NCBI GenBank assembly: GCA_001275005.1
Contig: JWZX01003354.1
Coordinates: 1-45,772 of the forward strand
DNA: 45,772 nt
Direction of reading: 5' to 3'
Source of the DNA: Chrysochromulina tobinii
Taxonomy: Eukaryota > Haptophyta > Prymnesiales > Chrysochromulinaceae
A program made the position numbers and the translations under genes. Below, in pieces: positions 22,001 through 34,000 of the stretch. Within the stretch, counting starts at the first letter, position 1, and each line of letters opens with the position of its first letter. Under the pieces are notes generated by a model, which saw nothing but the letters and a program-made list of their open reading frames with translations, searched no databases and was not told the DNA's origin.

Positions 22001-25000
22001 ATCCTCACCCACGGGACGGACCGCGCGCACGCCATCGAGCAGCTCGTGTGCAAACTTGGCTTCCAAATTTGGGACCCACTCGTCTCCAATGAGGCTCAGG
22101 CGGAGCGTGAGCTCCATCGCCCTCAAGTCCTGCTCGTGCAGATGACCCAGTAGCTCGCCGGATGCATACGCCAGCCCGCCGCCGGCCTCGAGCGTAATCG
22201 TAGGCGCCATCAGACCCGTTGAGTTCGAGGCAAGAGCGAGCGGCGGCACGACGATGGTGAGCGTCTCGGGAACCGTGATGCCGTAATTGGCGCGCGCCGG
22301 GAACTCGATGCGAAGCGTACGGGCGTCACGCCGGAAGAGGTGGTGCGGCCGCAGTGCGGGCTGCATGCGCACATTCCAGCCGTCGGGCTCGTTCTGCGCG
22401 GACAGCAGCGCGTCCAAAAAGTGGGACGTGGCCTCGCCGACCTCCGAGCCCAACTCGGCGCTCCACTCATCATCCGTGAGCCTCACCGTCAATGCCATCG
22501 GCTCAGACAGCAGCTGGTTGCGCTCCATCGACCATTGGGTCGAACGGCCCGAGCGCACCGCGCGCTCACTCCGGTCGTACTCGACGAAGCCGGAGTAGTT
22601 GGCCTGCCCTGGCACGGCGGTGATGACCAATAAGGGGCTCGCCTCCACCGCGCGGTCCGAGAGCAGCGCCGAGGCGGGCACACGCATGGTGAGAGTCTCG
22701 GCCGTGTAGATGTCGTACTCGTGGAAGGGCGGCAGCGTGATGCGGACTCGCTGCTGATCGAGCTGCACGAGCTCGGAGCCATCGAGATGCGGGAGAACGG
22801 CGAGATCCCAACCTCGGAGCTCGAGATTGGACGAGGTGATGCTACGCAGCACGGCCCGGCGCGCGCTCGCTTCCAAATTTGGACGCCACTTGGAGCCGTC
22901 GAGCGTCACGTCCAGGATGAGCCCACCCGCCCGCACGCCGCTCTCGTTCGCACCCACGAAGGTGCCCGAGCAGATCGCATTTCCCGGGATCGGGTGCACA
23001 TCGAAGGCGGGCCGAGCGAGTGTCGACCGGTTGGACGTGAGAGCGAAGCCATTGACGGTCACACGAATCGTCTCGGCGGTGATGATGTCGTACTCAGCAA
23101 AGGGCGGCACTGTCAGCCGAAGCCGGCGATTGTCGACGAGCGTGAGGCCCGAGCACGGCAGATCGCGGAGCACGCTCGCCCAGCCCCGCTCTTGCTGCCT
23201 CTCGCACCGAAGGGTGCCTGATGGCGGCGGTGGAGGCGCCTGGGGGTTTGGCCAGGGCGGGAGGTACCAGCACCACTCCGAGTCAAGCGGTGCGACCTCG
23301 AGAGAGAGAACCGCCTGCAGACCGTTCACGCACATGGCGGCCGTCTGATTATTGAAGGTGTCGTGATGCAGCAGCACGTCGATGGTCGTACTCCGGCTCA
23401 TGACGTCGGTCTCGGAGAGGCTTTGGAGGACCGAGCCTCCAAGCTCAGCAGTGCCGCGCGCGGCGAGCACCACAAACGAGGCGGCGTTGGGGATGCCCGT
23501 GGCCGCACCGCGCATCGCAGCTGCTGGCAGGCTCAGCGTGATCGTCTCGGGCGCGACGATGTCGTACTCGGGCACTTGAGGCATCGTGATCACGACGTGG
23601 CCGGGGTCGAGATACCGCACTGCCGACGGCGTGAGCTTGGGCCGAATGGCCTTCATCCAGCCGGTCGGCGAGTTCTGCTCACTAGTCAGTCCGTTGAGGA
23701 GCTGCATGCTCGGCCCATTGGGATCGAACTCACGACCCAAGGCCTGCACGAAGGTGTCGGAGACGAGCAGCACGTCCAGCCGCGGCTCCAGGCCCACACG
23801 GATGGCCACCTCGGAGCTCGTGTTTGCATAGGCGAGGGCAAAGTCGCCGGCGATGTCCACCGCACTCGGCACTGGATGCAAGATGAGCTGATGGGCCGCG
23901 GCGATGGGCATTTGGGACGTGAGAGCCGCGGCGGGCAATGTCATGCGCACGGTCTCTGGCGCGTCAATGTTGAACTCGTAAAACTCGCGGATGGTGATGG
24001 TGACCAGCGTGTCCGAGATCCGTTCGACGTTGGTGTGGTCGAGGGAAGGGCGGATCACATTGTTGAAGCCAGTCAAGCCATCCGAAGTGGATTGAAGGCC
24101 TGCAACCAGCGCTGACGTCGCACCTAGTCTAAAGTCGCGATCACCCAACTCCGCCACGAAGGTGTCACCCGCGAGAGTGATGTCAAACACGATGGGCTTC
24201 TGAGAGGCAAGCCAGCGCTCATCGACGCCCGTTGAGATCGCCTCGCCAGTCAAGGTGGCGCTGCCTGGCGTTGGGTTGAGGCGCACCGTGGGCCGCGCGA
24301 CCAACGGCTGATCGTATAAGATCGTCCACAGCCGCCGATTCCGGGTGGGGTCGCCGCCAGGCAGCACGACGGTGATGGTCTCCGGACGCGTCACGGAGTA
24401 CGCGGGGGCGGGCGGGATGGGTGATGGTGACAGTGCGCCGATCGGAGCTCATGCTCACCTCGGGCGCACCCAAGCGGGGCTTGATCACGTTGTTGAAGCC
24501 GAAGGGCTCATTCTGAGCGCTTCGAATGCCAGCAAGCAGGGCCGAGGTTGGGCCGTTGCCACCATCCTCAACTTGCGTGTATTGGCCCCAATCGGCGCCA
24601 AAGAGGGTGATGGTGAGCGTGGAGACGCTGGTGCGTAACGAGGCCTCGCTGTTGCCTCCCCCGTAGAGCAGCGTGCCTCCAAGGACGGCCGAGGCCCCGG
24701 ATGGCCGCACCACAAGCAACGGGCTCGCAAGAACGGACGTCAGCCCGTACTGTAAGGCGATGGCGGGCACGGTCAGCTGGACTTCCTCGTCGGCCACGAG
24801 GCGAAGGTCGGCCGCCTGACGCACCGAGATGTTCAGTAAGGTGGGCGTGAGCACCACGAGATCGTGAACCACGAAGCTTGGCGCGACGGTGGCTGACCAG
24901 CCGAAAAGCTCCCGATCCAGCACCGCTCGGAGTCCCGCAAGCATCGCCGCGCTCGCTTGCACGCCCGCGGCAGTGAAGGCACCAAGCTCGGGGGCCCAGA

Positions 25001-28000
25001 CTGTCCCCGAGAGCGACACTGCGAGTGTGAACGCGCTCGAATCTTGGAGCGTCGTCTCGGCGATGCTCATGGCGTCGTTACCGTACGAAGACAGCGTCGC
25101 CCGGGGCGTGGCCGGGTAGATGACAAACGGCAGCTGGAAGTCGATCCCTCGGCGCGAGCGAACAGCTATGGAGGGCACGCGGACCGTGATCGTCTCGGGG
25201 GCGCTGATGTCGTACGTCAACGCTGGCTCGAGTGCAATCGAGAGGATGGTGTCGGACACCCGCGTGATGTTGGCGCTCGCCACTGACGCGAGCAGCCGAG
25301 GAGCGAGGACCGCATTCCAGCCGCCCACTTCGTACTGCAGCGAGCGGATACCCTGTAGTAGTGCCGTTAGCACCTCAACGCTCAGCGGATCGACCCAAGA
25401 CTCGTCCGTGAGCCGCAGCTCGAGGGTGAGAGACTCTCCCACTTGGACACTCGCGTCATTACCGGAGGTCATCAGACTGCCTGCACAACGGCCCACACCA
25501 GCCATGGGCAGAATGACTATCGTCTCGGGCGCTGTTATGGCCTTTGCAGCCCTCGTCGCGGCCGGCGGCACCGTGAGCGAGATCGTCTCGGGCGAGGCGA
25601 TGTCGTAGCCGGCCATCTGCGGAATCGTCAACTCGACGGTCGTGTCATCGAGCCGTGCAAGCTCCGCGCTCGTCAGCAGAGGCCGTACCGCCGCATTCCA
25701 GCCGCGGGCCTCTTGCTGTGCCGAGCTCAAGCCTTGGAGCAGCGCCGTGCTCGCCGGACCGTCGAGCCCCACCTCGGGCAGCCACGTGCCGCCGGTCAGC
25801 TTCATCGTGAGCGTGTACGACTCGAGCGAGCGCAGATCCGCCTCGTCGGCGCCATCAAGCAGCGCACCCGAGAGCGCGACCGTGCCCGGCGGCACGCCGA
25901 CGACGAACCGGCCGACGACGAGCGGCTGCGCAGACCGTACCGCGTCGGCCGGGAGGCGCAGCGTGATGGTCTCCGGGGCGGTTGGATTGTACGCGCTGAA
26001 GCTGCCCGCTGGCCAGTGAATCGTGAGCGTTTCATTCACGGCTCGGACCGATGGCAGCACATCCCCCGCAATCTGATACCATCCGTTGGGCTGCTGCTTG
26101 TCGCAGAAGAAGCTGGTGATGATCATCGACGGCGTGATCACCTCCGTGACCCACGTGTCAGTGACGAGCGTCAGGCCAGTCGCGTCGTCTACCTGGCGCA
26201 GGTGGATCGTGAGGTTGAAGCCGATGGAGTCACGCAGGTCCGAGGCGGCAAGGTTGTTGGGGCCACGCAAGCCCGCGGATGGGACGGCAAGCACATGGCT
26301 GGGGCTCCATTCCTCAGGCCGAGCAAAGATACGTGGGAGACCGTCCTCTTGGACTTGGAGCGCTGGGGCTGGGGGCTCAACGAGCAGCAACGGGTGGACG
26401 CGTAGCGAGCCGATGCTTTCCACTTCTTGTTGCAGCGACTCGAGAGAGACATTCGAAGGGTACCCCGAAGTGAGCAGTGAGACGTTGACATGCGAGAAGT
26501 CGAGCAGTCGCGCTGGGATGTCAAAGACGATCGTCTCGCGTGCTCTGATCGAGTACGTCGCGCTGGTCGGAATGGCCACTGTCGCTGCGTTCTCGGAGAT
26601 GGCGACGACGGAAGAATGTGTCAACAACGGCCGAATGCGGGCATTGAACCCAAGGGCCTCATTCTGTGGAGAGTGCAACCCCTGTGCCAGCTCAAGCAAC
26701 GCCTGGTTGTCCGTCAGATTGAACGTCAGATTGCAGCAGAGGAGGAGTTGGAGCACGGGGTACGCTCCGACGGTGCTCGGGAGGCGCCGCATCAGAGTGG
26801 GAGTCATCTCGTCGAAGAAGGAGCCCCGCATGCTTGCGAGGGAGGTGCCAAGAGCGGGCTGCAGTGGGGGCAGCGCCGTCATGTAGTTTTGCTCCGAGGC
26901 GGTGACGGGGTAGTAGCCCGGGTCGGAGGCGTTGAGGTTGAGCACAACCGTCTCCGGCACCTCAAGACGATAAGCGGGCGACGCGGGTACCCGAAGCCGC
27001 ACGGCACTCTCATTGAGACGGAGCAGGTGGCGCGGTGCAAGGCGCGGACGCACCGCAGCGGCCCAGCCTTGTAGTTGTACAAAGCCGTTGGGCGACTGCT
27101 CGTCGAGTGACTGGAGCGCGCTGAGGAAGCTCTGCGTGGCGGCGGAGCCCTCCAAGCCCAGCGACGGCACAAAGACGTCGTCTTCGAGTGTAAAGATCAC
27201 ATCGAGCGCCATCTGCGGCGAGCTGACGAGCGCGTCCGTCGGCGTGGCGGCGAGCCAGCTACCCGCGACACGCATCGAGCCTGCCTCGGCGCGAATGTGC
27301 AGATCGGGTGCGCGAGACGCCTGGCCGGAGGTGAGAGAACTCGCTGGCAGTACGAGGACGACTGTCTCTGGTGCGAGAAGGTTCAAGGACGGCGCCCCCT
27401 CAAACGCAATGCGGAGCTCGGTGCCACTGTGCACGGAGACGCTACGCCACGTCAGGCTCGGCCGAATCAGCGCGTTGAACCCTAGCGGCTCGTCTTGCAG
27501 TGAGCGGACGGCCCGGACCAGAGACTGCGTACTCGCAAAGTCCGTCCCAAGGGCATTTGACCACGTGTCGTCCGAGAGCACGAGATGGAGTGTGAAATTG
27601 CTACGCACGTCGGTCTCCGCGAGATCTCGTACTGATCTCATGACCCCACCGGGGAGCGACACGAAGCTCGTTGGCGCCGATGGCGTCGTGCGGATGACGA
27701 GGGGCGGCGTGGCCACGACGGCGACCGCTAGATCGCGCTGCGACTGCAGCACCGAGCCGGGCAGCTCCACCATCAACGTCTCGGGCGCCGTGAGCATGTA
27801 GGTCGGGTGCGGTGGCAGCGTGATCTCGACGACATTACGCTCGAGCCGTGCGATTCGCCCAGTCAGCGGGCCCGACAGCAGAGCGGACCGTATGACTGCA
27901 TTCCAGCCAGTTGGCTCATTCTGCTGCGAGCGGATCGAGCCAAGCAAGGCGCGGGCGTCTTCATCGGTCAGCCCGCCGGCCGCCCCACCGCTTCCCGCAC

Positions 28001-31000
28001 GGAACCGATCGCCGATCAAGCGCAGCCGAAGTGTGAGCGACAAGGTGCGAAGGGAACCGACGCTCCCCGCGGCCAGCAAGGTGCCTTCGAGTATGCAGTT
28101 GCCCGGCGTCGGCATAATGACGAACCCGCTCGTCGCGTTCATGGTCTGATTCGTCAACACCGCCGCACCTGGCACAGTGAGCGTGATACTCTCCGGGACC
28201 TCGATCTCGTACCCAGACAGAAATGGTACTTGGACGTGCACGTCGGTGTCATTCACACGCGTGACCAAGTTGGAGCTGGTGGCGAGGAAGGCGAGCGTCT
28301 CCCTAGCTATGAACGTCCACGACGAAGCTTCGATCGAAGTGGAGGTGAAGCCTCGCACGAGCTCGGCGTTGATCGGGTGCCCAAACAATCCTACCTCGGG
28401 TGCCCACGTATCGCCCTCGATGCTCAGGGCGATGGTCGTGCTCAGACTGAGAGTTTGCAGATCCGTCTCGTGTGAGAGTGCCGTCGCCATGGTCACCCTC
28501 CCCACATCGGGATACAGGATGATCGGGTGCACATCCACTGGCGCCCAGCGCGCCCATTCGGGCATGCTCAAGGCGCTCGAGATGTTGATCTCCGCCTCCG
28601 AGCGCAGCGTCACTGCAGGCAACGTGATCCGGACGGTCTCGGGCTTGAGGATCGAGTAGTTGGGGCTGATCGGCAGCGTGACCACCACCAGCGTGTCACT
28701 GCGCCGCTCCACGTTGTCCGCGGTGAGCGCAGGGAGCACAACATTGTTCCAACCCCACGGCTCATTCTGGGCCGAACGGAGGCTCTCGAGGAGCGCCGTC
28801 GTGGGCGCGCCTGGCGCGCCGACGCTCGGGGCCCACGCGTCTCCAAGGAGGGTGAACTCGAGCGTGTGGTTGAGCGGCGCACCCGAGCCCACCTGCGCGA
28901 GTAGATTGGGCGTCCAGCCATCGCTCGCGAGGTACGTGGCTGCTGGCGATCGCAGCTTGGCCTCGTAGTTGTTCCGCTCGACGACGCCTGTGGGGATTTC
29001 CTCGACGTGCATCTCCCACACACTGCGCAGCCGCACGCGCGTCGACACATTCGAGACGAACGCGGCGCCCAGCAGGCGCATCGTCACATTCTCGAGCGGC
29101 GCGATGTAAAAGTCGCGAGGCACCGGCAGCCGGTAGACGAGACTCGTGTTCGTGCTCAGCGCATCGACTTTGTACGAGACGTTGAACGCACCCGTCGGCC
29201 CGAGCAACGTGGTGTTCAGCAAGCCTGGCATGTGGCGTGCCACTTGATCGAAGATCAGGTCGCCCGCGTGGGTGCCGGGGATGCCGCACTCGGCACGCCA
29301 CACGGCGCGCGGGCTGTACGCTTCGAAGACGACCAAGTAGGCATCGCTCACGTTGATGAGCGGCCCAACGGTCGCTGCGAACAGGAGCGTCCCACCGAGC
29401 CGCGCTTGGCCGCTCAGTGCACGCACGACGAGTGCACTCGCCGCGTGTATCGTCTGGCGGGAGAGGACGGCCAGTGGCGGCACCTCAACATGCAGCACCT
29501 CCGGCGCGGTGATCTCGTAGCTCTCAGCCCGCGGGAGCTGCAATCGCAGCGTCTGGTTGTTCAAAACGGCCGCCTCCGTGATCAGATGGCTCACGACAGC
29601 GTTCCAGCCGTTGGGCTCGTCCCCGTAGGCGTATAGGCGCACGCGGGCCTCGGGCTCCATGTAGCACGTCCCCGTCGACCTCTGTGTGGTGACCGTGCAG
29701 CCGAACCCATGGAGGAGAGTGAGTGGCGTCCAGTAATCGTCCTCGAGCACCACGTCCACGTATTGACCGATTTGGCCGTTGGGTCGAGTGGCTCCACTGA
29801 CGGTGTTGCGGATGTAGTCTTCGGAAGGCGTCGTAGCGAGGCCGCCAACAAGCGTCGCGTTCCCAGGCGTCGCATTCACGACGACGAACCCACTCACGGG
29901 AGAGGTGAGCAGAGTGCTCACCGCTGCCGCTGGCAGGGTCAGCCGTACAGTCTCGGGAGCCAGAATGGAGAAGCCGTTGGCAGGCGGCACCGTCACCGTC
30001 AGCACACTGTCGCCAGCGCTGCCCACGCTCCCGGCTTGCATCGCCGCGCGTAGGACAAAGTCAAAGCCGGACAGAGGACGCGCGACAAAGTCGACGTGGT
30101 TCGGATCGGTCGACTCGACTGCGTCCAGGCTTTGGACCAGCTGAAGCCGGCCGTCGCCGTAGTTGAACAGTCGTGGGGCTACTCGAGCGTCATCCAGCTC
30201 GATGCGCAGCTCGTGCGACTCGCCCGTAACGATGGCCCGCTCGTCGAGCGCGCCGGACAGGGCAGCTCGGCCAACGGTCGGACGGATGACAAAAAATGAG
30301 AAGTATTGCAGCGCCACGGAGCTCAACACGGGCGGCGCAGAGATCATCAGACGGATCGTCTCGGGAGCCGTGATGTTGTAGTCCGGGTATGAGTCCAGCA
30401 CAAGCGTGAGCGCCCTGCGGTTCCCGTCCACGTTGCCATCCACCTCGTCCGACTCGAGTCGGAGATTGACATCTGGACGCAGGCGTGGCGCCACGACGGC
30501 GTTCCAGCCGAGCGGCTCGTTCTGCATAGAAGCGAGGTCTTGCAGGAAGCGGGTGCGCCCCACATACGTGGGGACCTGTAGCCCCGTGTTCCAAAAGCGG
30601 CCCTGGTTCATGCCCAGAGTGAACCTGACCTGCTTGGTATCTCCCGGGAGATTTGGCCGGCGCAGGATCTCCTCGTCCAGCATGGCGGTGGACGTGGTCG
30701 CTGTCGTAGCTGTCTGCGTCACCACCACATCCGCGGAGGTGGCGCGGATGATGAAGCGGCCAGCAGCGTAGTAGTCGCGACGGGAACTGGTGGCCGAGGC
30801 CGGGATGGAGACGCTGATCGTCTCGTCCGTCTGCAGGACATACGAGGGCGTGGGTGGTATGGTGATGACCACCGTGCGAGCGTCGATGCGTTGCACGGCG
30901 TCCGCGCTTGCGCCGTCGCTGGACGGGCTGATCAGAGCGTAGAGCGCCGACTCCCACGTGACGAGCGTGGTGGGAGGCAGCAGCGGCGCGCGGTAGACGG

Positions 31001-34000
31001 AGAAGAGATGGTTGACGAGATCCTGGAAGCCCGTCGAGTTGCCGCTCCCAAGGTCGTCAGCCCACGTGTCATCGGTGAGGACGAGCCTTATTTGGGTGGT
31101 GAGATCCCGTATGACCGCATCGTTGACGGACAGGCCGTCCGCCGTCGCGTAGCCCACAGCAGCCCCATCGCTCATGATTTGAATGCCCAAAGTGCCTCGA
31201 TCTGCCCGTATCACGAGGGGAGATTGCGGCGTTATCGGACGGCGCGAGAGAAGCGCCGTCCCGGGCAGCGCCACCACGACCGTCTCAGGGACCTCAATCG
31301 CATACCGAGGCCGCTTGGGGATGCGGATGGAGATGCGCGTGGGCGACAGAAGACGCACGCTCGAGGGGACGAGAGGCCCTCCATGCGCGGCAGCAGCGTC
31401 TCGCACTTCGGGCACGAAGCCAAACGAGGTACGCCCCCCCGAGGCCGTCAGGCTGGCGAGGAGCTCGGCGGCGAGCGCCGAGTCGGTCGCAAGCGTCGGT
31501 TCGAATTCATCGCCTGCGAGCGTCACGACAATCTCGCTCTCGGCCATGTTCACGACACGCTCCTCGTTGGCCGTCAGCAGGCTGCCCGAGAGCGTCGCCA
31601 TGCCTGGATCGGCGAGGAGCTCGAAGGAGCCGGCGACGACAGGTTGCCGACCAAATAGGGCGCCGCCGGGGATGGTCACCGCCACCACCTCGGGCGTCAA
31701 GATCCTAAAGCCGGGTAGTGGGGGCACGCGGATCTCGAGCACCGTCGCGCTCAAGCGCGTCACGCTGGTCTGCGCATCGACCGTGGCCAAGCGGCCATTC
31801 CAGCTGTTTGGAAACGCGGCGGCCGCCTTCAGGCCTCTGAGACCATCAAGCACACCGCGGCTGATGGCCACACGCACCGGATCGTCGAGCGAATTGTCGA
31901 ATGCAGTCACAAACCCGTTGCCATCTTGATAGATGCCGTTGAGGACGGCGCCGCTGAGCTCAATGCGCAGCACGTGCTCGCTGGCCACCACCGCAGCCTC
32001 CGTGGAGCCGAGAGCGAGATCTCCGGCCAACGAGGCGATCCCCTCGTATGGGTAGAGCACTAGATCGGGCGTCGCGACGAAGCTGGTGCGTGAGACGGTC
32101 GCCACGGCAGGCACCGTGAGCCGGATGGACTCGGGGAGCTCGATTTCGTAATCAGAGAATTGCGGCACGTGCACGATGAGCTTGCGATTGCTGATGAGCT
32201 GCATGTCGGGGAAGCGTAGCCGCGCACGGATGATGGCGTTCCAGCCGCCGGGCTCGTCTTGCAGCGAAGAGAGGCCCGCAAGTAGCGCGGAGGACGCGGC
32301 GGAGTCGGCGCCAACGTCGAGGCGGAACGCATCCTTGATGAGGGAGATCTCAAGAGGTACTGAATCCGAGCGCACCACCTCCAATGCCGGCTCCACCGCG
32401 ACAGGTTGGTCCGAGGCCACGAGCTCCGGAGAGAGCCGTATGACTAGCGTCTCGGAAGGGCTGGTGAGCCGATACGCTGGCAGGGCCGGCACGCTCAGCA
32501 CCATCGACTGGCTGTCGAGGCGTCTCAGCATCGAGTGGGTCAGCGCGGGGCGCACGACCGCCTCCCAGCCGGTGGGCTCGATCTCGGCGCTCGAGATGGA
32601 CCTAATACTGGCGAGCAGCGCGCTTGCGAGCATCGGCACACTGGTTGGATCTTCGAGAGATGGCACCCACGAATCGCGAGTGAGAGTGATGACGAGCGTG
32701 GTCGGCGAGACACGGATCGTTCGATCTTGACGGTCTTCGGTGAGGGTGCCCATCAAGATGCCCACACCAGCCGTGGAAGACACGACCAACCGCTGGCCCG
32801 CAGCGAGCTCATGGCCGGCGTGCGTCGCGGCCGGCGGCACCGTGAGCGAGATCGTCTCGGGCGAGGCGATGTCGTAGCCGGCCATCTGCGGAATCGTCAA
32901 CTCGACGGTCGTGTCATCGAGCCGTGCAAGCTCCGCGCTCGTCAGCAGAGGCCGTACCGCCGCATTCCAGCCGCGGGCCTCTTGCTGTGCCGAGCTCAAG
33001 CCTTGGAGCAGCGCCGTGCTCGCCGGACCGTCGAGCCCCACCTCGGGCAGCCACGTGCCGCCGGTCAGCTTCATCGTGAGCGTGTACGACTCGAGCGAGC
33101 GCAGATCCGCCTCGTCGGCGCCATCAAGCAGCGCACCCGAGAGCGCGACTGTGCCCGGCGGCACGCCGACGACGAACCGGCCGACGACGAGCGGCTGCGC
33201 AGACCGTACCGCGTCGGCCGGGAGTCGTAGCTCAATTGTTTCGGGTGCTCGCGGGTTATACTGCTGCAAGGCGCCGAACGGCCACTCGATGACAAGCGTC
33301 TGATTGCTGTCCAAATGCATCTGGACGTTGGTCAGCACCGATTCGGACGCATGGAGCAGCCGATTCCACGAGTGCGGCCCAGCGTCCCTGCTCGCTCGCT
33401 GTGCCGCCACCAGGGTCCAGGCAATACGATGCGTCCACCAATTGACCTGAGAGCTGCCGCCTCGCTCTGCAACGAGCTCATCTTGCAGCGCATCCGACCA
33501 GCGTTCGCCGTTCGTGAGGGTGAAGTTCACACGGAGGCGCGCGGCCGCTTGCAGTACGGCCGCGGGTGGGCCAGCGCCCGAAGCCTCGAAAGGAACGCAA
33601 ACGCCCATCATGCATGCCTCTGCCGACCCCGCTTCGGCGCTCAGCAGGATGGCAGGCGCGTGCAGCCAGGGCAGCACGTGCTCGCCGTTGACGAAGCTGG
33701 TGCATGGGCACTCGTCGCACAAGAGCGCATTGCAGTACGACGACGACGGCGCTGACACGTGCACGTACTCGGGTATCGAGGGGTCATACGCGGCGAGGGA
33801 AGGCAACGTGAGGATGAGAGTGTGGTTGTCGATCTGTTGGATCGTCATGTCGTCACGCGGCCCCTCCCTGATCGTTCGAATCAGGCGATTGAAGCCTCGA
33901 CCCTCGGCTTCGCCAGCACGAGTCGCATGCACTTGCCTGTGGAACTCCAGCCTTGCCATTTGCCTCAGAAATGGGTCGTTGTAGTACTCGAACGCCCAAA

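Noticed and set aside
16025-22153. Long + strand open frames (for example 16025-17359 and 20723-22153)
   Set aside because: They are antisense to the repeat array, Arg/His/Ala-rich, have no domain pattern, and arise from GC-rich codon bias opposite a repetitive coding strand.
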